Part shown: one piece after another, positions 12,024 through 25,305 of the stretch
Layout of the letters: each line of letters starts with the position of its first letter
Position numbering within the stretch: position 1 is the first letter of the stretch
Assembly (NCBI RefSeq): GCF_051014685.1
Contig: NW_027478458.1
Span: 1,385,411 to 1,449,410, forward strand
DNA: 64,000 nt
Direction: 5' to 3'
From: Ptiloglossa arizonensis
Taxonomy: Eukaryota > Arthropoda > Insecta > Hymenoptera > Colletidae
Translations under genes and position numbers: made by a program
The notes under the pieces: generated by a model
Database searches by the model: none
What the model saw: the letters and a program-made list of their open reading frames with translations, nothing else
Told to the model about the DNA's origin: nothing

Positions 12024-14146
12024 CCCTAGGCCTTTGTAGTTATTGGTTTCGAGTATCAGACTTGCGAAAATTTTGATGGTCTCTCAACCATTCCTTAACT
12101 TCAAACTTCCATATCTCGCGAACGGATTGACGAACTCGAGAAATTCCCGTTGCATCTGAAAGTAGAACCTCGCCCGATTACAACGGTATGTGTACTTTAC
12201 CCCGAGGGCATTCCAGTTATTGGTTTCGAGTATCAGACTTGCGAAAATTTTGATGATTTCTCAACCATTCCTTAACTTCAAACTCCCATATCTCGCGAAC
12301 GCATTGACGAACTCGAGAAATTCCTGTTGCATGTGAAAGTAGAATCTCGCACGATCAAATGGTATGTGTATCTTTCCCCTAGGCATTTGTAGTTATTGGT
12401 TTCGAGTATCAGACTTGCCAAAATTTTGATGGTTTCTCAACCATTCCTTAACTTCAAACTCCCATATCTCGCGAACGGATTGACGAACTCGAGAATTTCC
12501 TATTGCATCTGAAAGCAGAAACTCGCCCGATTACAACGGTATGTGTATTTTTCCCCTAGGCCATAGTAGTTATTGATTTCGAGTATCAGACTTGCGAAAA
12601 TTGTGATGGTTTCTCAACCATTCCTTAACTTCATACTCCCATATCTAGCGAACGGATTGACGAACTCGAGAAATTCCTGTTGCATCTGAAAGTAGAAACT
12701 CGCCCGATTACAAAGATATGTGTGTTTTCCCCCTAGGGCTTTGTAGTTATTGGTTTCGACTATCAGACTTGCGAAAATTTTGATGGTATCTCAACCATTC
12801 CTTAAATTCAAACTCCCATATCTCGCGAACGGATTGACGAACTCGAGAATTTCCTGTTGCATGTGGAAGTAGAAACTCGCCCGATTACAACGGTATGTGT
12901 ATTTTTCCCCTAGGCTTTTGTAGTTATTGGTTTCGAGTAACAGACTTGCGAAAATTTTGATGGTTTCTCAACCGTTCCTTAGCTTCAAACTCCCATATCT
13001 CGCGAACGGATTGACGAACTCGAGAAATTCCTGTCGCATCTGAAAGTAGAAACTCGCCCGATTACAACGGTGTGTGTACTTTTCCCCTAGGCCATTCCAG
13101 TTATTGATTTCGAGTATGAGACTTGCGAAAATTTTGATGGTTTCTCAACCATTCCTTAACTTCACACTCCCATATCTCGCGAACGGATTGACAAACTCGA
13201 GAATTTCCTATGGCATCAGAAAGCAGAAACTCGCCCGATTACAACGGTATGTGTATTTTTGCCCTAGGCCATTGTAGTTATTGTTTTCGAGTATCAGACT
13301 TGCGAAAATTTTGATGGTTTCTCAACCATTCCTTAACTTCAAACTCCCATATCTCGCGAACGGATTGACCAAATCGAGAAATTCCTGCTGCACGTGGAAG
13401 TAGAAACTCGCCCGATTACAACGGTATGTGAATTTTTCCCCTAGGCCTTTGTAGTTATTGGTTTCGAGTATCAGACTTGCGAAAATTTTGATTGTATCTC
13501 CACCACTCCTTAACTTCAAACGCCCATTTCTCGCGAACGGATTGACGAACTCGAGAAATTCCTGTTGTATGTGAAAGTAGAAACTCGCCCAATTACAATG
13601 GTGTGTGTACTTTTCCCCTAGGCCATTCCAGTTATTGGTTTCGAGTATCAGACTTGCGAAAATTTTGATGGTTTCTCAACCATTCCTTAACAGCACACTC
13701 CCATTTCTCGCGAACGGATTGACGAACTCGAGAAATTCCTGTTGTATCTGAATGTAGAAACCCGCCCAATTACAATCGTGTGTGTACTTTTCCCCTAGGC
13801 CATTCCAGTTATTGGTTTCGAGTATCAGACATGCGAAAATTTTGATGGTTTCTCAACCATTCCTTAACTGCACACTCCCATATCTCGCGAACGGATTGCC
13901 GAACTCGAGAATTTCCTATTGCATCAGAAAGCAGAAGCTCGCCCGATTACAATGGTATGTGTATTTTTGCCCTAGGCCGTAGTGGTTATAGGTTTCGAGT
14001 ATCAGACTTGCGAAAATTGTGATGGTTTCTAAACCATTCCTTAAATTCAAACTCCCATATCTCGCGAACGGAATGACGAACTCGAAAAGTTCCTGTTGCA
14101 CCTGAAAGTAGAAACTCGCCCGATTACAAAGGTATGTGTATTTTTC
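12024..14146. repeat. 12-monomer HOR, unit 1
   Basis: This unit has 2,123 bp: P, Q, R, S-like (CTTCATACTCC), T-like (GACTATCAG, GGTATCTC), T (GTAACAG, CCGTTCC), U-like with CTATGGCATCAG, then a TTGACCAAATCG monomer, a CTCCACCACTCC monomer, a CAGCACACTCC monomer, a GACATGCG/CTGCACACTCC monomer, and a CCGTAGTGG palindrome monomer. The P-Q junction has CCCCGAGGGC instead of CCCCTAGGCC (about 12200), a marker that recurs at +2,123 and again at +2,829. Confidence 0.85.
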
Positions 14147-16975
14147 CCCTAGGCCTTTGTAGTTATTGGTTTCGAGTATCAGACTTGCGAAAATTTTGAT
14201 GGTCTCTCAACCATTCCTTAACTTCAAACTTCCATATCTCGCGAACGGATTGACGAACTCGAGAAATTCCCGTTGCATCTGAAAGTAGAACCTCGCCCGA
14301 TTACAACGGTATGTGTACTTTACCCCGAGGGCATTCCAGTTATTGGTTTCGAGTATCAGACTTGCGAAAATTTTGATGATTTCTCAACCATTCCTTAACT
14401 TCAAACTCCCATATCTCGCGAACGCATTGACGAACTCGAGAAATTCCTGTTGCATGTGAAAGTAGAATCTCGCACGATCAAATGGTATGTGTATCTTTCC
14501 CCTAGGCATTTGTAGTTATTGGTTTCGAGTATCAGACTTGCCAAAATTTTGATGGTTTCTCAACCATTCCTTAACTTCAAACTCCCATACCTCGCGAACG
14601 GATTGACGAACTCGAGAATTTCCTATTGCATCTGAAAGCAGAAACTCGCCCGATTACAACGGTATGTGTATTTTTCCCCTAGGCCATAGTAGTTATTGAT
14701 TTCGAGTATCAGACTTGCGAAAATTGTGATGGTTTCTCAACCATTCCTTAACTTCATACTCCCATATCTAGCGAACGGATTGACGAACTCGAGAAATTCC
14801 TGTTGCATCTGAAAGTAGAAACTCGCCCGATTACAAAGATATGTGTGTTTTCCCCCTAGGGCTTTGTAGTTATTGGTTTCGACTATCAGACTTGCGAAAA
14901 TTTTGATGGTATCCCAACCATTCCTTAATTTCAAACTCCCATATCTCGCGAACGGATTGACGAACTCGAGAATTTCCTGTTGCATGTGGAAGTAGAAACT
15001 CGCCCGATTACAACGGTATGTGTATTTTTCCCCTAGGCTTTTGTAGTTATTGGTTTCGAGTAACAGACTTGCGAAAATTTTGATGGTTTCTCAACCGTTC
15101 CTTAGCTTCAAACTCCCATATCTCGCGAACGGATTGACGAACTCGAGAAATTCCTGTCGCATCTGAAAGTAGAAACACGCCCGATTACAACGGTGTGTGT
15201 ACTTTTCCCCTAGGCCATTCCAGTTATTGATTTCGAGTATGAGACTTGCGAAAATTTTGATGGTGTCTCAACCATTCCTTAACTTCACACTCCCATATCT
15301 CGCGAACGGATTGACAAACTCGAGAATTTCCTATGGCATCAGAAAGCAGAAACTCGCCCGATTACAACGGTATGTGTATTTTTGCCCTAGGCTATTGTAG
15401 TTATTGTTTTCGCGTATCAGACTTGCGAAAATTTTGATGGTTTCTCAACCATTCCTTAACTTCAAACTCCCATATCTCGCGAACGCATTGACGAACTCGA
15501 GAAATTCCTGTTGCATGTGAAAGTAGAATCTCGCACGATCAAATGGTATGTGTATCTTTCCCCTAGGCATTTGTAGTTATTGGTTTCGAGTATCAGACTT
15601 GCCAAAATTTTGATGGTTTCTCAACCATTCCTTAACTTCAAACTCCCATACCTCGCGAACGGATTGACGAACTCGAGAATTTCCTATTGCATCTGAAAGC
15701 AGAAACTCGCCCGATTACAACGGTATGTGTATTTTTCCCCTAGGCCATAGTAGTTATTGATTTCGAGTATCAGACTTGCGAAAATTGTGATGGTTTCTCA
15801 ACCATTCCTTAACTTCATACTCCCATATCTAGCGAACGGATTGACGAACTCGAGAAATTCCTGTTGCATCTGAAAGTAGAAACTCGCCCGATTACAAAGA
15901 TATGTGTGTTTTCCCCCTAGGGCTTTGTAGTTATTGGTTTCGACTATCAGACTTGCGAAAATTTTGATGGTATCTCAACCATTCCTTAATTTCAAACTCC
16001 CATATCTCGCGAACGGATTGACGAACTCGAGAATTTCCTGTTGCATGTGGAAGTAGAAACTCGCCCGATTACAACGGTATGTGTATTTTTCCCCTAGGCT
16101 TTTGTAGTTATTGGTTTCGAGTAACAGACTTGCGAAAATTTTGATGGTTTCTCAACCGTTCCTTAGCTTCAAACTCCCATATCTCGCGAACGGATTGACG
16201 AACTCGAGAAATTCCTGTCGCATCTGAAAGTAGAAACTCGCCCGATTACAACGGTATGTGAATTTTTCCCCTAGGCCTTTGTAGTTATTGGTTTCGAGTA
16301 TCAGACTTGCGAAAATTTTGATTGTTTCTCCACCACTCCTTAACTTCAAACGCCCATTTCTCGCGAACGGATTGACGAACTCGAGAAATTCCTGTTGTAT
16401 GTGAAAGTAGAAACTCGCCCAATTACAATGGTGTGTGTACTTTTCCCCTAGGCCATTCCAGTTATTGGTTTCGAGTATCAGACTTGCGAAAATTTGATGG
16501 TTTCTCAACCATTCCTTAACAGCACACTCCCATTTCTCGCGAACGGATTGACGAACTCGAGAAATTCCTGTTGTATCTGAATGTAGAAACCCGCCCAATT
16601 ACAATCGTGTGTGTACTTTTCCCCTAGGCCATTCCAGTTATTGGTTTCGAGTATCAGACATGCGAAAATTTTGATGGTTTCTCAACCATTCCTTAACTGC
16701 ACACTCCCATATCTCGCGAACGGATTGCCGAACTCGAGAATTTCCTATTGCATCAGAAAGCAGAAGCTCGCCCGATTACAATGGTATGTGTATTTTTGCC
16801 CTAGGCCGTAGTGGTTATAGGTTTCGAGTATCAGACTTGCGAAAATTGTGATGGTTTCTAAACCATTCCTTAACTTCAAACTCCCATATCTCGCGAACGG
16901 AATGACGAACTCGAAAAGTTCCTGTTGCACCTGAAAGTAGAAACTCGCCCGATTACAAAGGTATGTGTATTTTTC
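14147..16975. repeat. 12-monomer HOR, unit 2, 16 monomers after duplication and loss
   Basis: This unit has 2,829 bp. It starts like unit 1 and then repeats a six-monomer stretch about 1,061 bp downstream (GAACGCATTG at 14420 and 15481). Part of the later unit is missing, giving a net gain of four monomers. A T deletion at 16489-16495 (GAAAATTTGATGG) shifts frame and creates the longest open frame of the window, 148 codons on the minus strand. Confidence 0.82.
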
Positions 16976-17860
16976 CCCTAGGCCTTTGTAGTTATTGGTT
17001 TCGAGTATCAGACTTGCGAAAATTTTGATGGTCTCTCAACCATTCCTTAACTTCAAACTTCCATATCTCGCGAACGGATTGACGAACTCGAGAAATTCCC
17101 GTTGCATCTGAAAGTAGAACCTCGCCCGATTACAACGGTATGTGTACTTTACCCCGAGGGCATTACAGTTATTGGTTTCGAGTATCAGACTTGCGAAAAT
17201 TTTGATGATTTCTCAACCATTCCTTAACTTCAAACTCCCATATCTCGCGAACGCATTGACGAACTCGAGAAATTCCTGTTGCATGTGAAAGTAGAATCTC
17301 GCACGATCAAATGGTATGTGTATCTTTCCCCTAGGCATTTGTAGTTATTGGTTTCGAGTACCAGACTTGCCAAAATTTTGATGGTTTCTCAACCATTCCT
17401 TAACTTCAAACTCCCATATCTCGCGAACGGATTGACGAACTCGAGAATTTCCTATTGCATCTGAAAGCAGAAACTCGCCCGATTACAACGGTATGTGTAT
17501 TTTTCCCCTAGGCCATAGTAGTTATTGATTTCGAGTATCAGACTTGCGAAAATTGTGATGGTTTCTCAACCATTCCTTAACTTCATACTCCCATATCTAG
17601 CGAACGGATTGACGAACTCGAGAAATTCCTGTTGCATCTGAAAGTAGAAACTCGCCCGATTACAAAGATATGTGTGTTTTCCCCCTAGGGCTTTGTAGTT
17701 ATTGGTTTCGACTATCAGACTTGCGAAAATTTTGATGGTATCTCAACCATTCCTTAATTTCAAACTCCCATATCTCGCGAACGGATTGACAAACTCGAGA
17801 ATTTCCTATGGCATCAGAAAACAGAATCTCGGCCGATTACAACGGTTGTGTGTACTTTTC
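16976..17860. repeat. 12-monomer HOR, unit 3, truncated after 5 monomers
   Basis: P, Q, R, S-like and a T-like monomer repeat the start of units 1 and 2. The fifth monomer is chimeric: its front is T-like (GACTATCAG) and its tail is CTATGGCATCAG followed by CAGAATCTCGG and GGTTGTGTGTAC, which leads into module beta. Confidence 0.8.
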
Positions 17861-20179
17861 CCCTAGGCCATTCCAGTTGTTGGTTTCGAGTATCAGACCA
17901 GCGAAAATTTTGATGGTTTCTCAAGCATTCCTTCACATCAAACTCCCATATCTCGCGAACGCATAGACGAACTCGTGAAATTCCTGTTGTATCTGGAAGT
18001 AGAAACTCGCCCGATTACAATGGTATGTGTCTTTTTCCCCTAGACATTTGTAGTTATTGGTTTCGAGTATCAGACTTGCGAAAATTTTGATGGTTTCTCA
18101 AACATTCCTTAACTTCAAACTCCCATATCTCGCGAACGGATCGACGAACTCGAGAAATTCCTTTTGCATCTGAAAGTAGAAACTCGCCCGATTACAACGG
18201 TATGTGTATTTTTCCCCTAGGCCGTTGTAGTTATTGGTTTCGAGTATCAGACTTGCGAAATTTTGATTGTTTCTCCACCACTCCTTAACTTCAAACCCCC
18301 ATTTCTCGCGAACGGATTGACGAACTCGAGAAATTCCTGTTGTATGTGAAAGTAGAAACTCGCCCAATTACAATGGTGTGTGTACTTTTCCCCTAGGCCA
18401 TTCCAGTTATTGGTTTCGAGTATCAGACTTGCGAAAATTTTGATGGTTTCTCAACCATTCCTTAACTTCACACTCCCATATCTCGCGAACGGATTGCCGA
18501 ACTCGAGAATTTCCTATTGCATCAGAAAGCAGAAGCTCGCCCGATTACAACGGTATGTGTATTTTTGCCGTAGGCCATAGTGGTTATAGGTTTCGAGTAT
18601 CAGACTTGCGAAAATTGTGATGGTTTCCAAACCATTCCTTAACTTCAAACTCCCATATCTCGCGAACGGAATGACGAACTCGAAAAATTTCTGTTGCACC
18701 TGAAAGCAGAAACTCGCCCGATTACAACGGTGTGTGTACTTTTCCCCTAGGCCGTTGTAGTTATTGGTTTCGAGTATCAGACTTGCGAAAATTTTGATGG
18801 TTTCTCAACCATTCCTTAACTTCAAACTCCCATATCTCGCGAACGGATGGACGAACTCGAGTAATTCCTGTTGCATGTGGAAGTAGAAACTCGCCCGATT
18901 ACAACGGTAATTGTGTTTTTCCCCTAGGCCTTTGTAGTTATTGGTTTCGAGTAACAGACTTGCGAAAATTTTGATGGTTTCTCAACCATTCCTTAACTTC
19001 AAACTCCCATATCTCGCGAACGGATGGACGAACTCGAGAAATTCCTGTTGCATGTGGAAGTAGAAACTCGCCCGATTACAACGGTATGTGTATTTTTCCC
19101 CTAGGCCTTTGTAGTTATTGGTTTCGAGTAACAGACTTGCGAAAATTTTGATGGTTTCTCAACCGCTCCTTAGCTTCAAACTCCCATATCTCGCGAACGG
19201 ATTGACGAACTCGAGAAATTCCTGTCGCATCTGAAAGTAGAAACTCGCCCGATTACAATGGTGTGTGTACTTTTCCCCTAGGCCATTCCAGTTATTGATT
19301 TCGAGTTTGAGGCTTGCGAAAATTTTGATGGTTTCTCAACCATTCCTTAACTTCACACTCCCATATCTCGCGAACCGATTGACGAACTCGAGAAATTCCT
19401 GTTGCATCTGAAAGTAAGAACTCGCCCGATTACAACGGTATGTGTATTTTTCCCCTAGGCCATTGTAGTTATTGGTTTCGAGTATCAGGCTTGCGAAAAT
19501 TTTGATGGTTTCTCAACCATTCCTTAACTTCAAACGCCCATTTTTCGCGAACGGATTGACGAACTCGAGAAATTCCTGTTGTATCTGAAAGTAGAAACTC
19601 GCCCGATTACAATGGTGTGTGTACTTTTCCCCTAGGCCATTCCAGTTATTGGTTTCGAGTATCAGACTTGCGAAAATTTTGATGGTTTCTCAACCATTCC
19701 TTAACTTCACACTCCCATATCTCGCGAACCGATTGACGAACTCGAGAAATTCCTGTTGCATCTGAAAGTAAGAACTCGCCCGATTACAACGGTATGTGTA
19801 TTTTTCCCCTAGGCCATTGTAGTTATTGGTTTCGAGTATCAGGCTTGCGAAAATTTTGATGGTTTCTCAACCATTCCTTAACTTCAAACGCCCATTTTTC
19901 GCGAACGGATTGACGAACTCGAGAAATTCCTGTTGTATCTGAAAGTAGAAACTCGCCCGATTACAATGGTGTGTGTACTTTTCCCCTAGGCCATTCCAGT
20001 TATTGGTTTCGAGTATCAGACTTGCGAAAATTTTGATGGTTTCTCAACCATTCCTTAACTTCACACTCCCATATCTCGCGAACGGATTGCCGAACTCGAG
20101 AATTTCCTATGGCATCAGAAAGCAGAAATGGCATCAGAAAGCAGAAGCTCGTACGATTACAATGGTGTGTGTACTTTTC
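17861..20179. repeat. Module beta, copy 1 (13 monomers, with a 19-bp insertion)
   Basis: This copy has 2,319 bp. The order starts with GTTGTTGG/GCATAGACG, TAGACATTTG, CTCCACCACTCC, ATTGCCG/GCATCAG and CCATAGTGG palindrome monomers. Then come GAGTAATTCC, two GTAACAG monomers, and alternating GAACCGATTG/AAGTAAGAAC and CAGGC/CATTTTTCG monomers forming a two-monomer tandem repeat (354 bp) at about 19276-19983. The last monomer (19984) is 196 bp because of an internal duplication. Copies 2 and 3 lie at 34149 and 50791. Confidence 0.87.
20109..20146. repeat. 19-bp tandem duplication inside one monomer
   Basis: ATGGCATCAGAAAGCAGAA occurs twice in direct succession (20109-20127 and 20128-20146), giving a 196-bp monomer. 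The corresponding monomers at 36273 and in 50791-53093 have a single copy, so the duplication arose after the beta copies separated, or was lost in the others. It shifts the reading frame by one base. Confidence 0.95.
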
Positions 20180-21946
20180 CCCTAGGCCTTTGTAGTTAGT
20201 GGTTTCGAGTATCACACATGCGGAAATTTTGATGGTCTCTCAAACATTCCTTAACTTCAAACGCCCATATTTCGCGAACAGATTGACGAACTCGAGAAAT
20301 TCCTGTTGTATCTGAAAGTAGAAACTCGCCCGATTACAATGGTGTGTGTACTTTTCCCCTAGGCCATTCCAGTTATTGGTTTCGAGTATCAGGCTTGCGA
20401 AAATTTTGATGGTTTCTCAACCGCTCCTTAGCTTCAAACTCCCATATCTCGCGAACGGATTGACGAACTCGAGAAATTCCTGTCGCATCTGAAAGTAGAA
20501 ACTCGCCCGATTACAATGGTGTGTGTACTTTTCCCCTAGGCCATTCCAGTTATTGATTTCGAGTTTGAGACTTGCGAAAATTTTGATGGTTTCTCAACCA
20601 TTCCTTAACTTCAAACTCCCATATCTCGCGAACGCATTGACGAACTCGAGAAATTCCTGTTGCATGTGAAAGTAGAATCTCGCCCGATCAAATGGTGTGT
20701 GTATCTTTCCCCTAGGCATTTGTAGTTATTGGTTTCGAGTATCAGGCTTGCGAAAATTTTGATGGTTTCTCAACCATTCCTTAACTTCAAACGCCCATTT
20801 TTCGCGAACGGATTGACGAACTCGAGAAATTCCTGTTGTATCTGAAAGTAGAAACTCGCCCGATTACAATGGTGTGTGAACTTTTCCCCTAGGCCATTCC
20901 AGTTATTGGTTTCGAGTATCAGACTTGCGAAAATTTTGATGGTTTCTCAACCATTCCTTAACTTCACACTCCCATATCTCGCCCGATTGACGAAACTCGA
21001 GAAATTCCTGTTGCATCTGAAAGTAAGAACTCGCCCGATTACAACGGTATGTGTATTTTTCCCCTAGGCCATTGTAGTTATTGGTTTCGAGTATCAGGCT
21101 TGCGAAAATTTTGATGGTTTCTCAACCATTCCTTAACTTCAAACGCCCATTTTTCGCGAACGGATTGACGAACTCGAGAAATTCCTGTTGTATCTGAAAG
21201 TAGAAACTCGCCCGATTACAATGGTGTGTGTACTTTTCCCCTAGGCCATTCCAGTTATTGGTTTCGAGTATCAGACTTGCGAAAATTTTGATGGTTTCTC
21301 AACCATTCCTTAACTTCACACTCCCATATCTCGCGAACGGATTGCCGAACTCGAGAATTTCCTATGGCATCAGAAAGCAGAAGCTCGTACGATTACAATG
21401 GTGTGTGTACTTTTCCCCTAGGCCTTTGTAGTTAGTGGTTTCGAGTATCACACATGCGGAAATTTTGATGGTCTCTCAACCATTCCTTAACTTCAAACGC
21501 CCATATTTCGCGAACAGATTGACGAACTCGAGAAATTCCTGTTGTATCTGAAAGTAGAAACTCGCCCGATTACAATGGTGTGTGTACTTTTCCCCTAGGC
21601 CATTCCAGTTATTGGTTTCGAGTATCAGGCTTGCGAAAATTTTGATGGTTTCTCAACCGCTCCTTAGCTTCAAACTCCCATATCTCGCGAACGGATTGAC
21701 GAACTCGAGAAATTCCTGTCGCATCTGAAAGTAGAAACTCGCCCGATTACAATGGTGTGTGTACTTTTCCCCTAGGCCATTCCAGTTATTGATTTCGAGT
21801 TTGAGACTTGCGAAAATTTTGATGGTTTCTCAACCATTCCTTAACTTCAAACTCCCATATCTCGCGAACGCATTGACGAACTCGAGAAATTCCTGTTGCA
21901 TGTGAAAGTAGAATCTCGCCCGATCAAATGGTGTGTGTATCTTTCC
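20180..21946. repeat. 7-monomer HOR, one full and one partial unit
   Basis: The first unit is 20180-21415 (1,236 bp) and the second stops after three monomers at 21946. The unit starts with a GTTAGTGG/CACACATGCGG monomer, then CAGGC/CCGCTCC, a GAGTTTGAG/GCATTGACG monomer ending in GATCAAATGG, and alternating CAGGC and CCATTCCAG monomers. The monomer at 20887 is 175 bp: a 3-bp loss leaves TCTCGCCCGATTG where others have GCGAACCGATTG, and one A is gained in GAAACTCG. Confidence 0.82.
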
Positions 21947-23007
21947 CCTAGGCATTTGTAGTTATTGGTTTCGAGTATCAGACTTGCGAAAATTTTGATG
22001 GTTTCTCAACCATTCCTTAACTTCAAACTCCCATAACTCGCGAACGGATTGACCAAATCGAGAAATTCCTGCTACATGTGGAAGTAGAAACTCGCCCGAT
22101 TACAAAGGTATGTGTATTTTTCCCCTGGGCCTTTGTAGTTATTGGTTTCGAGTACCAGACATGCGGAAATTTTGATGGTCTCTCAACCATTCCTTAACTT
22201 CAAACCCCCATATCTCGCGAACGGATTGACGAACTCGAGAATTTCCTATTGCATCTGAAAGTAGAAACTCGCCCGATTACAAAGATATGTGTGTTTTCCC
22301 CCTAGAGCTTTGTAGTTATTGGTTTCGAGTATCAGACTTGCGAAAATTTTGATGGTTTCTCAACCATTCCTTAACTTCAAACTCCCATATCTCGCGAACG
22401 GATGGACGAACTCGAGAAATTCCTGTTGTATCTGGAAGTAGAAACTCGCCCGATTACAATGGTATGTGTCTTTTTCCCCTAGACATTTGTAGTTATTGGT
22501 TTCGAGTATCAGACTTGCGAAAATTTTGATGGTTTCTCAAACATTCCTTAACTTCAAACTCCCACATCTCGCGAACGGATCGACGAACTCGAGAAATTCC
22601 TGTTGTATCTGAAAGTAGAAACTCGCCCGATTACAACGGTATGTGTATTTTTGCCCTAGGCCATATTGGTTATTGGTTTCGAGTATCAGACCAGCGAAAA
22701 TTTTGATGGTTTCTCCACCATTCCTTAACTTCAAACCACCATTTCTCGCGAACGGATTGACGAACTCGAGAAATTCCTGTTGTATCTGAATGTAGAAACC
22801 CGCCCAATTACAATGGTGTGTGTACTTTTCCCCTAGGCCATTCCAGTTATTGGTTTCGAGTATCAGACATGCGAAAATTTTGATGGTTTCTCAACCATTC
22901 CTTAACTTCAAACTCCCATATCTCGCGAACGGATGGACGAACTCGAGAAATTCCTGTTGTATCTGGAAGTAGAAACTCGCCCGATTACAATGGTATGTGT
23001 CTTTTTC
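21947..23007. repeat. Six irregular monomers linking 7-mer and 13-mer blocks
   Basis: The monomers are a TTGACCAAATCG type, a GTACCAG/CATGCGG type, the GAGCTTTG monomer also seen at 1 (22300), a TAGACATTTG type, a CCATATTGG/GACCAGCG type and a GACATGCG/GGATGGACG type ending in TCTTTTTCCCC. I see no repeated unit among the six. Confidence 0.75.
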
Positions 23008-25305
23008 CCCTAGACATTTGTAGTTATTGGTTTCGAGTATCAGACTTGCGAAAATTTTGATGGTCTCTCAACCATTCCTTAACTTCGAACTTCCATATCT
23101 CGCGAACGGATTGACGAACTCGAGAAATTCCCGTTGCATCTGAAAGTAGAACCTCGCCCGATTACAACGGTATGTGTACTTTACCCCTAGGCCATTCCAG
23201 TTAATGGTTTCGAGTATCAGACTTGCGAAAATTTTGATGATTTCTCAACCATTCCTTAACTTCAAACTCCCATATCTCGCGAACGCATTGACGAACTCGA
23301 GAAATTCCTGTTGCATGTGAAAGTAGAATCTCGCCCGATCAAATGGTATGTGTATCTTTCCCCTAGGCATTTGTAGTTATTGGTTTCGAGTATCAGACTT
23401 GCCAAAATTTTGATGGTTTCTCAACCATTCCTTAACTTCAAACTCCCATATCTCGCGAACGGATTGACGAACTCGAGAATTTCCTATTGCATCTGAAAGC
23501 AGAAACTCGCCTGATTACAACGGTATGTGTATTTTTCCCCTAGGCCATAGTAGTTATTGATTTCGAGTATCAGACTTGCGAAAATTGTGATGGTTTCTCA
23601 ACCATTCCTTAACTTCAAACTCCCATATCTAGCGAACGGATTGACGAACTCGAGAAATTCCTGTTGCATCTGAAAGTAGAATCTCGCCCGATTACAAAGA
23701 TATGTGTGTTTTCCCCCTAGGGCTTTGTAGTTATTGGTTTCGAGTATCAGACTTGCGAAAATTTTGATGGTTTCTCAACCGTTCCTTAGCTTCAAACTCC
23801 CATATCTCGCGAACGGACTGACGAACTCGAGAAATTCCTGTCGCATCTGAAAGTAGAAACTCGCCCGATTACAATGGTGTGTGTACTTTTCTCTAGGCCA
23901 TTCCAGTTATTGATTTCGAGTATGAGACTTGCGAAAATTTTGTTGGTATCTCAATCATTCCGTATCTTCAAACTTCCATATCTCGCGAACGCATTGACGA
24001 ACTCGAGAAATTCCTGTTGCATGTGAAAGTAGAATCTCGCCCGATCAAGTGGTATGTGTATCTTTCCCCTAGGCATTTGTAGTTATTGGTTTCGAGTATC
24101 AGACTTGCGAAAATTTTGATGGTTTCTCAACCATTCCTTAACTTCAAACTCCCATATCTCGCGAACGGTTTGACGAACTCGAGAATTTCCTATTGCATCT
24201 GAATGCAGAAACTCGCCCGATTACAACGGTATGTGTATTTTTCCCCTAGGCCATTGTAGTTATTGGTTTCGCGTATCAGACTTGCGAAAATTTTGATGGT
24301 TTCTCAACCATTCCTTTATTTCAAACTCCCATATCTCGCGAACGGATTGACGAACTCGAGAAATTCCTGTTGCGTCTGAAAGTAGAAACTCGCCCGATTG
24401 CAATGGTGTGTGTACTTTTCCCCTAGGCCATTCCAGTTATTGGTTTCGAGTATCAGACCGGCGAAAATTTTGATGGTTTCTCAACCATTCCTTAACTTCA
24501 AATTCCCATATCCGGCGAACGGATTGACGAACTCGAGAAATACCTGTTGCATCTGAAAGTAGAAACTCGCCCGATTACAACGGTATGTGTATTTTTGCCC
24601 TAGGCCAGTGTAGTTATTGGATTCGAGTATCAGACTTGCGAAAATTTTCATGGTTTCTCAACCATTCCTTAACTTCAAACTCCCATATCTCGCGAACGGA
24701 TTGACGAACTCGAGAATTTCCTATTGCATCTGAAAGCAGAAACTCGCCCGATTGCAACGGTATGTGTATTTTTCCCCTAGGCCATTGTAGTTATTGGTTT
24801 CGAGTATCAGACTTGCGAAAATTTTGATGGTTTCTCAACCATTCCTTAACTTCAAACTCCCATATCACGCGAACGGATTGACGAACTCGAGAATTTCCTA
24901 TTGCATCTGAAAGCAGAAACTCGCCCGATCACAACGGTATGTGTATTTTTCCCCTAGGCCATTGTAGTTATTGGTTTCGAGTATCAGACTTGCGAAAATT
25001 TTGATGGTTTCTCAACCATTCCTTAAATTCAAACTCCCATATCTCGCGAACGGATTGACGAACTCGAGATAATCCTGTTGCATGTGAAAGTAGAAAGTCG
25101 CCCGATTACAACGGTATGTGTACTTTTCCCCTAGGCCATTCCAGTTATTGGTTTCGAGTATCAGACTTGCGAAAATTTTGATGGTTTCTCAACCATTCCT
25201 TAACTTCAAACTCCCATATCTCGCGAACGGATTGACGAACTCGAGAATTTCCTATTGCATCTGAAAGCAGAAACTCGCCCGATTACAAAGATATGTGTGT
25301 TTTCC
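23008..25305. repeat. 13-mer HOR in canonical order (2,298 bp); labels defined here
   Basis: Diagnostic marks in order: P, CCCGTTGCATC tail; Q, GATGATTTCTC and GAACGCATTG; R, GCCAAAATTTTG; S, ATTGTGATGG and TCTAGCG; T, CCGTTCCTTAGC and TGTCGC; U, CTCTAGG, TATGAGAC and TTTTGTTGG; V, GGTTTGACG and TGAATGCAG; W, TTTCGCGTAT and CCTTTATTTC; X, CCGGCG or CCAGCG and AAATACCTG; Y, CCAGTGTAG; Z, TATCACGCG; A, TTAAATTC and GAGATAATCC; B, AATTTCCTATTG plus CAAAGATATG. The U anchor is at 23891. The block continues as copies at 25306 and 27604. Confidence 0.9.

Noticed and set aside
16152..16598. 148-codon minus-strand open frame as a candidate gene
   Set aside because: It is made of satellite monomers, exists because of a single-base deletion in one monomer, has no recognisable domain, and its homologous positions elsewhere are interrupted by stops.
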